A stretch of 64,000 bases of DNA from Streptomyces sp. ACA25 (GTDB taxonomy: Bacteria > Actinomycetota > Actinomycetes > Streptomycetales > Streptomycetaceae), in the NCBI RefSeq assembly GCF_028200735.1, contig NZ_JAQKPV010000004.1, forward strand, positions 342,425 to 406,424, written 5' to 3'. Within the stretch, counting starts at the first letter, position 1. Each line of letters opens with the position of its first letter. The position numbers and the translations under genes are program-made. Positions 26,023 to 35,150 of the stretch are shown here, piece after piece. The notes beneath the pieces were generated by a model. The model did no database searches. It had not been told where the DNA came from and was given only the letters and a program-made list of their open reading frames with translations.

Positions 26023-27452
26023 GAGGCGGGTGAGGGAGGGGCGGGCGTGTGTGCCGCGGCCCGGCGGGCGAGCTCGGTGGTCGATCTCCCGTCCAGGTAC
26101 GGCAGTACCAGGGCCTGCCCGCCCCACTCGCGCAGCACGGCTGCCTCCGGAAGGGCGCTGACGCTGTAGTCACCGCCCTTCACCCAGATGTCCGGCCGCA
26201 GTCTGCGGAGCAGGGTGGCGGGGGTGTCCTCGCCGAAGGTCAGGACCGCGTCCACACAGTCGAGCCCGGCCACGACGCGGATGCGGTCGGCCGCCGGATT
26301 GAGCGGCCGGCCGGGCCCCTTCAGCCGCCGTACGGAGGCGTCGGAGTTGAGGCACACGATCAGGCGGTCCCCGGCGCGCCGGGCCTTCTCCAGCAGCTCG
26401 ACGTGCCCGGCGTGCAGCAGGTCGAAGCAGCCGCCGGTGGCGACGACGGTGCCGCCGCGGGCGTGCACGGCGTGGACCAGGGCGAGGACGTCACCGAGCC
26501 GGCCGGGGACGTCCGGGCGGACCGGACGCCGGGGCGGTTCCTGCGGTGCCCAGCACAACGGGTTCCCCGCGGCGCCGGCGCCCACGAACGAGGCCGCCGC
26601 CCCGGCGGCCCGTTCGACGGCCCGGGCGGGCAGGTCGCCGTCGGCGAGCCCCGCGGCGGCGGTGGCTGCGAAGCAGTCCCCGGCCCCGCAGGTGTCCCGG
26701 GCCTGGGAGGAGGTGACCGGGACGTACAGCGGATCGTCGCAGTGGGCCCGGGTGAGGACCGCGCCGCGCGCTCCCAGGGTCACCGCGACGGAGGCGGCCC
26801 CCCAGCGTTCGGCGAGCAGCGAGCCGCGGCGGCTGTGGGCGCGCAGCGAGTCGTCACCCTCGGGGACACCCGGGACGTGGCCGGTGAAGGCCCGCGCCTC
26901 CCGGTCGTTGGGGGTGGCCAGCCGGGTGGCCACCGCCGGCCGGCCGCCGCGCGGATGCGGGTCCCAGACCAGCGGGACGTGCCGGGCCGCCTCCACGAGC
27001 CGGGCCCGTACCGCGGCGGCGGTGCCCCGGCCGTAGTCGGACACGAGGACGGTGTGGGCGTCGCGTATCGCGGCATGAGCCGCCGCCCCGGGCCGGCCGG
27101 GCGTTCCGCCGCCCCGGTCGACGCGCACCAGGGGGCGCCCGGCGGCCCGTACCCGGGTCTTGACGGGCAGTTCGCCGAGCAGCGGGATCTCGCACAGCCG
27201 GACTCCCGGCGGCAGCAGCGCACGGAGGGTGTCGCTGGCGTGATCGGTGCCCAGCGCGGTGACCAGCACGACCTCGCGGCCGTCGCGCGCGGCGAGCGCG
27301 GCGGCGAGCGCGGCACCCCCGGGCCGGGCGCGGTCGGACACCACGTCGACGACCGGGACCGGGGCGTCGGGGGCGAGCCGGGTGGCGTCCCCGTCGATGT
27401 CCTGGTCCAGAAGGGCGTCCCCGACGACGACCAGCGGCGAACGGCCGGTCAC
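26019..27452 (-). CDS. hldE: Bifunctional heptose-7-phosphate kinase / heptose-1-phosphate adenylyltransferase
   Basis: 477 aa fusion that phosphorylates heptose 7-phosphate at C1 and later adenylylates heptose 1-phosphate to ADP-heptose. N-terminal PfkB kinase (about 1-310): LVVVGDALLDQDIDG at the start and the DTCGAGD anion hole at about 253. C-terminal cytidylyltransferase-like domain from about 335: GCFDLLHAGHVELL, CLNSDASVRRLKGPGRP and WVKGGDYS. The GTG at 27452 overlaps the gmhA stop as GTGA. Kinase and adenylyltransferase are in the same order as in E. coli HldE. Confidence 0.95.
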   Translation of the reverse strand: MTGRSPLVVVGDALLDQDIDGDATRLAPDAPVPVVDVVSDRARPGGAALAAALAARDGREVVLVTALGTDHASDTLRALLPPGVRLCEIPLLGELPVKTRVRAAGRPLVRVDRGGGTPGRPGAAAHAAIRDAHTVLVSDYGRGTAAAVRARLVEAARHVPLVWDPHPRGGRPAVATRLATPNDREARAFTGHVPGVPEGDDSLRAHSRRGSLLAERWGAASVAVTLGARGAVLTRAHCDDPLYVPVTSSQARDTCGAGDCFAATAAAGLADGDLPARAVERAAGAAASFVGAGAAGNPLCWAPQEPPRRPVRPDVPGRLGDVLALVHAVHARGGTVVATGGCFDLLHAGHVELLEKARRAGDRLIVCLNSDASVRRLKGPGRPLNPAADRIRVVAGLDCVDAVLTFGEDTPATLLRRLRPDIWVKGGDYSVSALPEAAVLREWGGQALVLPYLDGRSTTELARRAAAHTPAPPSPAS

Positions 27453-28060
27453 CGGACGCTCCGTTCCGCCACGGCGGCCGGGGGGACGGCCGTCACGGTG
27501 TCGAACGCCTCGCAGAGCAGGTGCAGGGCGACCAGGTGGACTTCCTGCACGGTCGCCGTGCCGGCGGCCGGGATGCTGAGCGTGTCGTCGGCCAGGCCTG
27601 CCAGCGGGTTCGGCCGGGGCCCGGTCATGGCCCAGATGCGAAGGCCGGCGGCCCGGGCCGCTATGGCGGCGTCGAGCAGGTTGGGGCTGCGTCCGGAGGT
27701 GGACATCAGCAGCAGGACGTCGCCGGGCCGGCCGTGTGCGGTGACCTGCCGGGCGTACACCTCGGCGTAGCCGTAGTCGTTGGCGATCGCGGTGACGCTG
27801 GAGGTCTCGGCGTGCAGGGCGAGCGCGGAGTACGCCGGCCGGTCGCTCAGGTAGCGTCCGACGAGTTCGGCCGTCAGGTGCTGGGCCTGGGCGGCGCTGC
27901 CGCCGTTGCCCGCGGCCAGCAGCCGGCCGCCCCTCGGCAGGACGGCCGCCAGGTGCCGGCCCCAGGCGTCGATCCGCTCGAGTTCCTCGTCGCAGAGGTG
28001 CCCCAGAGCCTCCTGGAGCGACCGGCAGTGCTCGTGCGCGGTGCGGAGTGCGTCGCTCAT
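27449..28060 (-). CDS. gmhA: D-sedoheptulose-7-phosphate isomerase
   Basis: 203 aa SIS-domain enzyme converting sedoheptulose 7-phosphate to D-glycero-D-manno-heptose 7-phosphate, the first step to ADP-heptose. LLAAGNGGSAAQAQHLTAEL is the phosphosugar loop with the family Gln-His, LMSTSGRSPN the second phosphate loop, and TATVQEVHLVALHLLCE the C-terminal active-site helix with Gln, Glu and His. Length is typical. Its stop overlaps hldE. Confidence 0.95.
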   Translation of the reverse strand: MSDALRTAHEHCRSLQEALGHLCDEELERIDAWGRHLAAVLPRGGRLLAAGNGGSAAQAQHLTAELVGRYLSDRPAYSALALHAETSSVTAIANDYGYAEVYARQVTAHGRPGDVLLLMSTSGRSPNLLDAAIAARAAGLRIWAMTGPRPNPLAGLADDTLSIPAAGTATVQEVHLVALHLLCEAFDTVTAVPPAAVAERSVR

Positions 28061-28193
28061 GGTGTTCAGGGCTCCGCCGGTGCGGCTGCGGGCCCCTGGC
28101 TCCTTCCCAGGTGTGCGGCTGTGCGGTCTGTGCGGAGCGCCTCACCGGCCCGCGCGGGGTGAGCGCCCGGTTGAGCGCTCCGGAGCGTGGCCG

Positions 28194-29435
28194 TCAGCCG
28201 GCCCGGGTTGCTGTGGCGGGCCGACGGGCGAGGACGTCGAGGTAGATCTCCTCAGTGGCCGCGGCGATCCTGGCCCAGCGGTAGCGCGCCAGGACCCGGC
28301 GGCGGCCCGCCGCCCCGCAGGCGGCGCGTGCGCGCGGGTCGGCCAGCAGGGCCGCGGCCGCACCGGCCAGCGCGGCCGCGTCCCGCGGCGGCACCAGGCG
28401 TCCGGTGCCCGGGTCCGCCACCGTGTCGCGCTGTCCGCCGACGGCACTCGCCACCACCGGGACGCCGCAGCCCATCGCCTCCAGGGGCACGATGCCGAAC
28501 GGTTCGTAGTCGGCCGGGCAGAGCACCACGTCCGCGCTGCGCAGCAGAGCCGGAACGGCCGTGCGGGACACCCCGCCGGTGAAGTGGACCCGGTCCGTGA
28601 CACCGAGCCGGCCGGCCACCGACCGCAGCCGGCGGGCCTCCGGGTCCGCGTCGAGCCGCGCGGCCTCCGGCCCGCCGACGATGACCAGTTCGGTGTCCGG
28701 CAGCGCGGCCAGCGCGGCCAGGGACACGTCGGTGCCCTTGCGGGGGACGAGCCTGCCGATCTGGATCAGCCGGTACCGGCGGTCGCCGCGGGGCGCAGGC
28801 GGGCCCTGCGGGGTGAAACGGCCGGGATCCACCCCGCAGGGCACGACGGAGGTCCGCTCGGGGGTGAGGCCCATCGCGGCCAGTTCCCCGACCTCGTCCC
28901 GGCAGGTGGCGATGATGCGGTCGCAGGCTTCGCCGACCTCGGTCTCCAGGGCGATCCGTCCGGCAGGGCTGCTGTCGGCTGCCCCTTGGTGACGCCGTTT
29001 GACGGTGCCGAGGGCGTGGTACGTGTGGGCGAACGGCAGGCCGAGGGGGCGGGCCGCCCGGAGTGCGGCGAGGCCGGACATCCAGAAGTGCGAGTGCACC
29101 ACGTTGGGCGGCGCGGCGGACCACTCCTCCGCCAGGTGGTCGCCGAACGCCTGCATGTACGGCAGCAGTTCGTCCTTCGGCAGGTGCCGGGGCGGTCCGG
29201 CGGGCACGTGCCGTACCAGCACCCCGGGGCGCAGTTCCACGACCGGCGGTGCGGTGGGGGAGTCACGCCTGGTGTGCACCGTCACACGGTGGCCGCGGTC
29301 GGCGAGTCCCTCCGCGAGTTGCGCGACGTGCACGTTCTGGCCGCCGGCGTCCGCTCCGCCCAGCGCGGCCAGCGGGCTGGCGTGCTCGGAGACGAGGGCG
29401 ATCGCGAGCGTGCGCTCGCGGGATGTTCGCCTCAT
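28194..29435 (-). CDS. Glycosyltransferase family 4 (MshA-like)
   Basis: 413 aa GT-B enzyme. [20 protein letters not shown] is the N-domain glycine-rich loop, [13 protein letters not shown] follows, and the donor site has [31 protein letters not shown] (the EX7E motif) and a GRLVPPRD turn. It resembles MshA and sucrose-phosphate-synthase-like GT4 enzymes, but the context is glycan assembly, not mycothiol. The ATG at 29435 shares its A with the TGA of the upstream gene (TGATG). Followed by 133 nt before gmhA. Confidence 0.88.
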   Translation of the reverse strand: MRRTSRERTLAIALVSEHASPLAALGGADAGGQNVHVAQLAEGLADRGHRVTVHTRRDSPTAPPVVELRPGVLVRHVPAGPPRHLPKDELLPYMQAFGDHLAEEWSAAPPNVVHSHFWMSGLAALRAARPLGLPFAHTYHALGTVKRRHQGAADSSPAGRIALETEVGEACDRIIATCRDEVGELAAMGLTPERTSVVPCGVDPGRFTPQGPPAPRGDRRYRLIQIGRLVPRKGTDVSLAALAALPDTELVIVGGPEAARLDADPEARRLRSVAGRLGVTDRVHFTGGVSRTAVPALLRSADVVLCPADYEPFGIVPLEAMGCGVPVVASAVGGQRDTVADPGTGRLVPPRDAAALAGAAAALLADPRARAACGAAGRRRVLARYRWARIAAATEEIYLDVLARRPATATRAG

Positions 29436-30397
29436 CAGCGGACCACCTCCTCCATCAGACGGTTCCAGTCGGTCAGGAAGCGCTTCAGCCCGTAGCGGGC
29501 GAGAGCCGCTCGCCGGGCCCGGTCCCCGGCCTCCGACGCCGCCACCGGATCGCGCAGGTACCCGGCGGCGGCGCGTGTGAGTTCCCCCGGCCGGGTGGAG
29601 AGCACTCCGGCGCCTTCCGGTACCGCTTCGACGGCTTCGGTGGTGGCGAGCGCGACGACCGGCATCCCCAGGTGCATGGCCTCGATCAGGGACAGGCCCA
29701 GCGAGGTCCAGCGAACGGGGTGCAGGTAGACGCGCCGCCGGGCCATGGCGTTGTGCAGGGCTGCCTGGGGGAGCTCCTCGGTGCGGCAGCGGTCGGGGGG
29801 AATGCCCAACTGCCGGGCCAGGTCCGCGGTGCCCATCCCGAAGACGTCCAGGGGGACCTGGCGGGCCAGTTCGGGCAGCAGGTCGGTGCCGGTGGTCCGA
29901 CCGCGCCGCAGCGGTTCGTTGACGACCACGGCGGCCCGCTCGAGCTCCCCGGTCCAGCGGTGGCCCGGGTCGACGACGCCGTGCTCGATCACGGCTGTGG
30001 GGGTGCCGCCGCTGTCCCAGAACAGCCGGTTGAAGTGCGTGACATGGACCAGGAGCAGGTCGTCCCGGCCGGCGCACGGGTGCCGGGTGTGCGGCACGCC
30101 GCCGCCGGGCGTGTTGTGCTCCACGTACACCGCGGGCACCTCCCGGCCGGGGCGGCGGCCCAGCCACCGGCCGGCGAGGGCGGCCTCGTGCGGGCGTTGC
30201 AGGACGACCAGATCGACGGCCGTGTCCCGCAGGTCCCCGGGCCGCACCTCGGTCACCGAGTCCGGCCAGTCCCAGGTGCGGGCCCGGCCCCGGCCGTCGG
30301 GTCCCCGGTCCGGCAGCACCGGTATCAGGTAGGTGTGCGGACCCTGCACGAAGGCGGTGGTCCACGAGCCGTGCACGTGCCAGAGCAGGACGTTCAT
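29435..30397 (-). CDS. Glycosyltransferase (GT4-like, short form)
   Basis: 320 aa. Starts [24 protein letters not shown], with [13 protein letters not shown] mid-protein and a C-terminal donor site [20 protein letters not shown] then [20 protein letters not shown]. The [13 protein letters not shown] segment corresponds to the EX7E region of GT4 enzymes with the first Glu replaced. Both ends overlap neighbours (ATGA at 30394-30397 and TGATG at 29435). Likely one sugar-adding step of the operon product. Confidence 0.82.
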   Translation of the reverse strand: MNVLLWHVHGSWTTAFVQGPHTYLIPVLPDRGPDGRGRARTWDWPDSVTEVRPGDLRDTAVDLVVLQRPHEAALAGRWLGRRPGREVPAVYVEHNTPGGGVPHTRHPCAGRDDLLLVHVTHFNRLFWDSGGTPTAVIEHGVVDPGHRWTGELERAAVVVNEPLRRGRTTGTDLLPELARQVPLDVFGMGTADLARQLGIPPDRCRTEELPQAALHNAMARRRVYLHPVRWTSLGLSLIEAMHLGMPVVALATTEAVEAVPEGAGVLSTRPGELTRAAAGYLRDPVAASEAGDRARRAALARYGLKRFLTDWNRLMEEVVR

Positions 30398-31461
30398 CGG
30401 GCCGCCTCCCGGGCCGGGTGTGCCGGCCGGTCGCCGGCGGTGCGGGCTTCGCCGGCGGTGAGGGATGCGACGGCTTTCAGCACCTCCGCGTCGCTCACCG
30501 AGTCCAGGCAGGGATGCCCGGGAACCGGGCAGACCCGGGCCCGGGTGCCCGCGCACGGGGCGTCCGGCCGGCCGAGGCGTACCAGCGGAACACGGTGCGG
30601 CAGCCAGTGGACGGCGGGTACCACGGGTGCGAACAGGCTGATCACCGGGGTGCCGACGGCAGCGGCCAGGTGGGCGGGACCGGTGTTGCCGGCGACCACC
30701 GCCCGGGCCCGGGCCAGCACACCGGCCAGCTCCGGAAGGCCGGTGCGTCCGCCGAGGTCCCGGGCGTGCCGGCCGGCGACCGTCGCGGTCAGCTCCTTCT
30801 CCTCGGGGCCGCCGGTGACGACCACCCGGTGCCCGGCGGCGCTCAGGGCGGCCACCGCCCGGGCGGCCCGCGCCGGGCTCCAGGTCCGGGCCGGGACCGC
30901 GGCCCCGGGGTGCACCACCAGGTACGGACCGGTGCCGGTCAGCGCACCGGTGTCCGGCGGGGGAAGGACGCGCGGCGCGCCGTCGTCGCCGGGCGGCAGG
31001 CGGAAGCCGGCCGCCTCGGCGAGGTCGAGCGCGGCCTCGGCCTCGTGCCGGGCCGGGGCCCGGCGATGCCGCAGGTCCAGCAGGGTGCCCGGGTAGTGCT
31101 CGCTGTCCGCCGCCACCCACGGCACGCCCGCCATCTTCAGCAGCAGCGCGGCAGGCAGCGGGCTCTGGTGGGAGGAGGCCAGGACCAGCGCCCGGTCGAA
31201 CCTCCCGGCGGCCACCCGGTCGACCAGCTCCCCGACGGCCTCCCGCCGTACCTCGGGCGGGGAGAAGCCGACCCAGGGGGCGTCGTGCACCAGCACCTCC
31301 CGCACTCCGGGCAGGAGACGCGCGGCGGTCTCGCCCAGCGGTCCGCAGAGGACCGCCGTGTGCGCGGACCCGGCCGCGACGGCGCGCACGGCGGGGCCGG
31401 CCAGCAGGACGTCCCCCGCGCTGTCCAGCCGCACCACGAGGGTGCGCGGGGCGCGGCTCAC
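30394..31461 (-). CDS. Glycosyltransferase family 9 (heptosyltransferase-like)
   Basis: 355 aa, the second GT9 of the operon: [20 protein letters not shown] at the start, [17 protein letters not shown] for the phosphate site, and [20 protein letters not shown] for the donor site. A cysteine-containing segment [16 protein letters not shown] near the C-terminus resembles the disulfide or metal loop seen in some GT9 proteins. The GTG at 31461 overlaps the gmhB stop. Two GT9 genes suggest that at least two heptoses, or a heptose and a related sugar, are added. Confidence 0.88.
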   Translation of the reverse strand: MSRAPRTLVVRLDSAGDVLLAGPAVRAVAAGSAHTAVLCGPLGETAARLLPGVREVLVHDAPWVGFSPPEVRREAVGELVDRVAAGRFDRALVLASSHQSPLPAALLLKMAGVPWVAADSEHYPGTLLDLRHRRAPARHEAEAALDLAEAAGFRLPPGDDGAPRVLPPPDTGALTGTGPYLVVHPGAAVPARTWSPARAARAVAALSAAGHRVVVTGGPEEKELTATVAGRHARDLGGRTGLPELAGVLARARAVVAGNTGPAHLAAAVGTPVISLFAPVVPAVHWLPHRVPLVRLGRPDAPCAGTRARVCPVPGHPCLDSVSDAEVLKAVASLTAGEARTAGDRPAHPAREAAR

Positions 31462-32108
31462 GAACCGCCCCCGATCAGTGCGCCGATCCGCAGTACGGTC
31501 CGTACCGCGGCGAGCAGGTCGGGTGCGGTCTCCCCGGCCGCGGAGGTCTCTGCGGGGCGGGTCACCGGGGTCGGTACCAGGATGCCCCGGGCTCCGGCCG
31601 CGCGGGCCGCCCCCATGTCGGCGTCGATGTCCCCGATGACCACGGTCCGGTGCGGCGGGACTCCGAGCCGGCCGCACGCGGCCTCCACGAGCCCCGGAGC
31701 CGGCTTCCGGCACCGGCAGCCGTCGTCGGGGCCGTGCGGGCAGACCGCCCACACATCCAGCGGGCCGAGCAGTTCCTCGACGCGTCGCTGCACCGCGCCC
31801 ACCTGCTGTCTGCTGAGCAGGCCGCGGGCGACTCCGGACTGATTGCTCACCACCCCGAGGGCGGTCCCGCGGGCCCGCAGGAGGTCGAGTGCGCCGCGGG
31901 CCCCCGGCATCGCCCGCACGAGGCCGGGGTCGCCGTTGTAGGGCACGTCCTCGACGAGCGTTCCGTCCCGGTCGAACAGGACGGCGGTACGGGGCCGGCC
32001 GGCACCGCCCGGTGACCGGACGCCGGGGCGCGGACTGTCCCCCGGGGGGAAGAGCCAGGGACCGCCGTCGGCGGAGAACCCCGCTCGGGGGGCTGGTGTG
32101 CTCGGCAT
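31458..32108 (-). CDS. gmhB: D-glycero-D-manno-heptose 1,7-bisphosphate phosphatase
   Basis: 216 aa HAD phosphatase that removes the C7 phosphate between the two HldE reactions. DRDGTLVEDVPYN is the nucleophile motif, VVSNQSGVARG motif II, the zinc-binding loop is CPHGPDDGCRCRKPAPGL, and IGDIDADMGAA is motif IV. The zinc loop and its length separate GmhB from general HAD proteins; HisB-N is the nearest alternative. The ATG at 32108 is chosen; the first 40 residues are a poorly conserved extension. Confidence 0.9.
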   Translation of the reverse strand: MPSTPAPRAGFSADGGPWLFPPGDSPRPGVRSPGGAGRPRTAVLFDRDGTLVEDVPYNGDPGLVRAMPGARGALDLLRARGTALGVVSNQSGVARGLLSRQQVGAVQRRVEELLGPLDVWAVCPHGPDDGCRCRKPAPGLVEAACGRLGVPPHRTVVIGDIDADMGAARAAGARGILVPTPVTRPAETSAAGETAPDLLAAVRTVLRIGALIGGGS

Positions 32109-32136
32109 GTGCCCGGGGTTGCCGGAACACCCTTGC

Positions 32137-33255
32137 TCAAACACCCGGGTCACCCGCTCGGACGGTCTCCGGGGCGACGCGTGCGGCTGTCCCGGAGGGG
32201 GTGCGGACAGCGCTGTGTGCCGCCCAGGGCAAGGCTTTGCGGTGGCGTATCAGACCGGCCAGCCAGTGCGCTGCGGCGACGGGCGGAATGAGTGCGCTGC
32301 TGGCGGCCATCCGGGTGATCTCGTCCGCCGTGCGCGGCCCGGGACGGATCCGGGCGGCGGCGAACTCGACGGTCCCGGCGAGCCAGAGAGCGGCGCAGCA
32401 GGCCGCGCCGCGGTGCCGTCCGGCCGTCGCCCCGGCCAGTGCGGCCAGCCCGGCCGCGGTGACCGCGACGTGCCGCGGAAGCCGGCCGCGCGGGGCCCCG
32501 GCCCGGTCCCACCAGTGGCGGCCGTGCAGCCGGCTCATCAGGACGTCGTCGGCGTTTCCGGCCTGTGCGCGCACCGACACCCAACTGTCCGCCGGGCGGA
32601 CCGGATGGGTCGTGGAACGGCTGCCCACCGTCAGCTCCCAGCCGTTCCCGAGCAGCCGCAGGGCCAGGTCGGCGTCCTCCCGGAAGGCCCGGGGGAACCG
32701 TTCGTCGAACCCGTGAGCGTCCTGCAGTGCCGCCCGGCGGTACACCAGGTCGGCGGTGATCCAGCGGGCGTCGGCCAGGCCGGCGGTGGTTCGCTCCCAG
32801 TCGGTGGGGCGGCGCCCGGCGGGCAGCGGCACGCTGATCCGGCCCTGCACCCCGGCCGTGCGGGGTCCCGCCCCGGCGAGATCGGCGGCCAGCCGCCGGG
32901 CCCAGTCCGGGGCCGGCACCACATCGTCGTCGAGGAAGGCGATCCAGGGCTCGGGGGCCGCTCGCCAGCCGGTGTTGCGGGCCGCGGCGGGGCCGGCCGC
33001 CCGGCCCGGCACGAGGTGCGTCAGCGCGCGGAGGGCCTCGGGCACCCGGACGTCCAGCGGATCGGGGACATGCGGCGGCCGGTCGTCGACGAGCACGATC
33101 CGGCGGGGGCGCGGGCCCGCACCGTCCGCCAGCGCCTCCAGCAGGGCCGTCAGGCTGGGCCGCCCCAGGGTGGGCACCACCACGGCGTAGGCGGGCCGAT
33201 CCCGGACCGCGGCTTCTGCGGGGCCGGCGCCGTGGCCGGTTCCCGGGGCGCTCAC
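32137..33255 (-). CDS. Glycosyltransferase family 2 with C-terminal hydrophobic region
   Basis: 372 aa. VVVPTLGRPSLTALLEAL is the GT-A start, IAFLDDDVVPAPDWA the DXD motif, and FPRAFREDADLALRLLGNG the ED motif, then a moderately hydrophobic C-terminal third (AVTAAGLAALAGATAGRH, ALWLAGTVEFAAA) that may touch the membrane. The GTG at 33255 overlaps the stop of the carbamoyltransferase (GTGA). Confidence 0.86.
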   Translation of the reverse strand: MSAPGTGHGAGPAEAAVRDRPAYAVVVPTLGRPSLTALLEALADGAGPRPRRIVLVDDRPPHVPDPLDVRVPEALRALTHLVPGRAAGPAAARNTGWRAAPEPWIAFLDDDVVPAPDWARRLAADLAGAGPRTAGVQGRISVPLPAGRRPTDWERTTAGLADARWITADLVYRRAALQDAHGFDERFPRAFREDADLALRLLGNGWELTVGSRSTTHPVRPADSWVSVRAQAGNADDVLMSRLHGRHWWDRAGAPRGRLPRHVAVTAAGLAALAGATAGRHRGAACCAALWLAGTVEFAAARIRPGPRTADEITRMAASSALIPPVAAAHWLAGLIRHRKALPWAAHSAVRTPSGTAARVAPETVRAGDPGV

Positions 33256-34976
33256 CGGCCGGGCCCCGTTCCGGCGTGCTCCGCCCCGCTGCCGCCGTCC
33301 GTCCCGGCCGCGACCCCGCGGGTGCCCTCGCCCCGGTGGGAGAAGAAGGTCTCGCGCCGTACCACGAACGGGCCGATGGCCAGCAGATCGACGGGGGCGG
33401 ATCCGAAGCACTCCAACGCGTCCCGGGGGTCGTCGGCCATCGGCCGGCCCGCCGTGTTGAGGCTGGTGTTCACCACCACGGGCAGCGAGGTCAGTTCCTC
33501 GAACGCGGTGAGCATCCGCCCGGCCAGCGGCTCGGCGTCCGGGTTCACGGTCTGCACCCGGGCCGTGCCGTCCACGTGCACCACGGCCGGGATACGGTCC
33601 CGCCACTCCGGGCGCACCCGGTGCACGAACAGCATGTACGGGCTGGGCAGCGGGCCGTCGAACAACTCGGCCGCCCGCCCGGCCAGGACCATCGGGGCGA
33701 CCGGCCGGAACTGCTCCCGGCCCTTGACGTCGTTGAGCCGCTCCAGGTTGCCGGACTTCCCCGGGTGGGCGAGCAGCGAGCGGTGTCCCAGCGCCCGCGG
33801 CCCGTACTCGGAGCGGCCCTGGAACCAGGCGACGATCGCGTCGTCCGCGAGGGCCCGGGCCACGGTACGCGCGACGTCCACGGGCCGTTCGAACGGTACC
33901 GCGGCGGTCTTCAGCCAGGCTTCGAGCTCGGCGTCGGACCAGCCGCGGCCCAGGTCCGCTCCCGGGACCGGCCGGGGCGCCTCGTCCCGCTCGGCGGTGT
34001 GGAGCAGGGCGCCGCCCAGCGCGGTGCCCGCGTCACCGGAGGCGGGCTGCACCCACACCCGGCGGAACGGGCCCTCGCGGGCGATCCGCGAGTTGGCCAC
34101 ACAGTTGAGCGCCACGCCGCCGGCCATGGTCAGGACCTCGTCGTGCGTCTGCCCGTGCAGCCAGCGCACCAGGTCGAGCAGCGTCTCCTCCAGGACCGCC
34201 TGGGCGCTCGCGGCCAGGTCCGCGTGCGGCTGTGTCCACGCCTCGTCACCGTGCCGCGGCGGTGCCAGCTCCGCCCACGGGACGCCCGCGGCGCGGAATC
34301 CGCCGTCCCCGGTCGGGTGGATGTACCGCCGCAGTTCCCGGAGCATCCGCGGCCGGCCGTAGGAGGCCAGCGCCATCACCTTGTACTCGTCACTGGACCG
34401 CAGAAAGCCCAGATGCTCCGTCAGCTCCTCGTACACCAGGCCGAGGGAGTGCGGGAGCTCCTGCTGCCGCAGCGCTGCGAGCCGGTTGCCGGTGCGCCGG
34501 GCCGCCAGGTGGGAGGCGCATTCCCCCCGGCCGTCGAGCACCAGCACGGAGCAGTGCTCCGCGTCCGGGGCCGCGAACGCGGAGGACGCCGCGTGGGCCA
34601 GGTGGTGCGGCACGAAGCGCACCAGGCCGGAGTCGAGCCCGGGAAGCGCCTCGGCCAGGAACGCGGGGGCCTCCCGGGCGTACGTCAGCCGCAGGTGGTC
34701 CCAGGGGTCGTCCAGCCCCATCCGGTCGGCGGGGCGGGCCAGCGCCGGGTCGAAGGAATAGGTGACGGCGTCCAGATCCTGCGGCCGCAACCCGGCCTGG
34801 GCCAGGCACCAGGCGGCCGACTGCTCCGGAAGCTCCCAGGCGGAGAAGGGCAGTGGGCGCTTGCCGTGCTTGCGGCGGGAGAACCGCTCCTCCTCGGCCG
34901 CGGCGAGGGTGCGGCCGTCGACGACCAGGGCGGCCGCCGGGTCGTGGAACAGGGCGTTGATGCCGAGAACGCGCAT
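33252..34976 (-). CDS. Carbamoyltransferase, NodU/TobZ family
   Basis: 574 aa enzyme that uses carbamoyl phosphate and ATP to carbamoylate a hydroxyl group. The N-terminal ASKHA-type domain starts MRVLGINALFHDPAAALV and AAAEEERFSRRKHGK, with the metal-binding FVPHHLAHAASSA; the C-terminal domain has NDVKGREQFRPVAPMVL and SLPVVVNTSLN. Known members modify Nod factors and antibiotics (TobZ, NovN). Here it sits in a heptose/glycan operon, so a carbamoylated sugar is likely. A disordered tail of about 25 residues follows. The ATG at 34976 is preceded by GGAAGG. Confidence 0.9.
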   Translation of the reverse strand: MRVLGINALFHDPAAALVVDGRTLAAAEEERFSRRKHGKRPLPFSAWELPEQSAAWCLAQAGLRPQDLDAVTYSFDPALARPADRMGLDDPWDHLRLTYAREAPAFLAEALPGLDSGLVRFVPHHLAHAASSAFAAPDAEHCSVLVLDGRGECASHLAARRTGNRLAALRQQELPHSLGLVYEELTEHLGFLRSSDEYKVMALASYGRPRMLRELRRYIHPTGDGGFRAAGVPWAELAPPRHGDEAWTQPHADLAASAQAVLEETLLDLVRWLHGQTHDEVLTMAGGVALNCVANSRIAREGPFRRVWVQPASGDAGTALGGALLHTAERDEAPRPVPGADLGRGWSDAELEAWLKTAAVPFERPVDVARTVARALADDAIVAWFQGRSEYGPRALGHRSLLAHPGKSGNLERLNDVKGREQFRPVAPMVLAGRAAELFDGPLPSPYMLFVHRVRPEWRDRIPAVVHVDGTARVQTVNPDAEPLAGRMLTAFEELTSLPVVVNTSLNTAGRPMADDPRDALECFGSAPVDLLAIGPFVVRRETFFSHRGEGTRGVAAGTDGGSGAEHAGTGPGR

Positions 34977-35150
34977 GGGAGGTGACCTTCCGGCGGGGAG
35001 GACAGTGGGGTGACGGTGCGCCGGAACACGACGCGGGTGTACCGGCCGCCCGGTTGCGCGCGGCACCGCGCCACGATCGGACGCGGTGGAGGGCCACCGG
35101 CTGCAGCAGGAGGACGCACCGGGGAGCCGGTGACGGGGGCGGAGGGTTGC

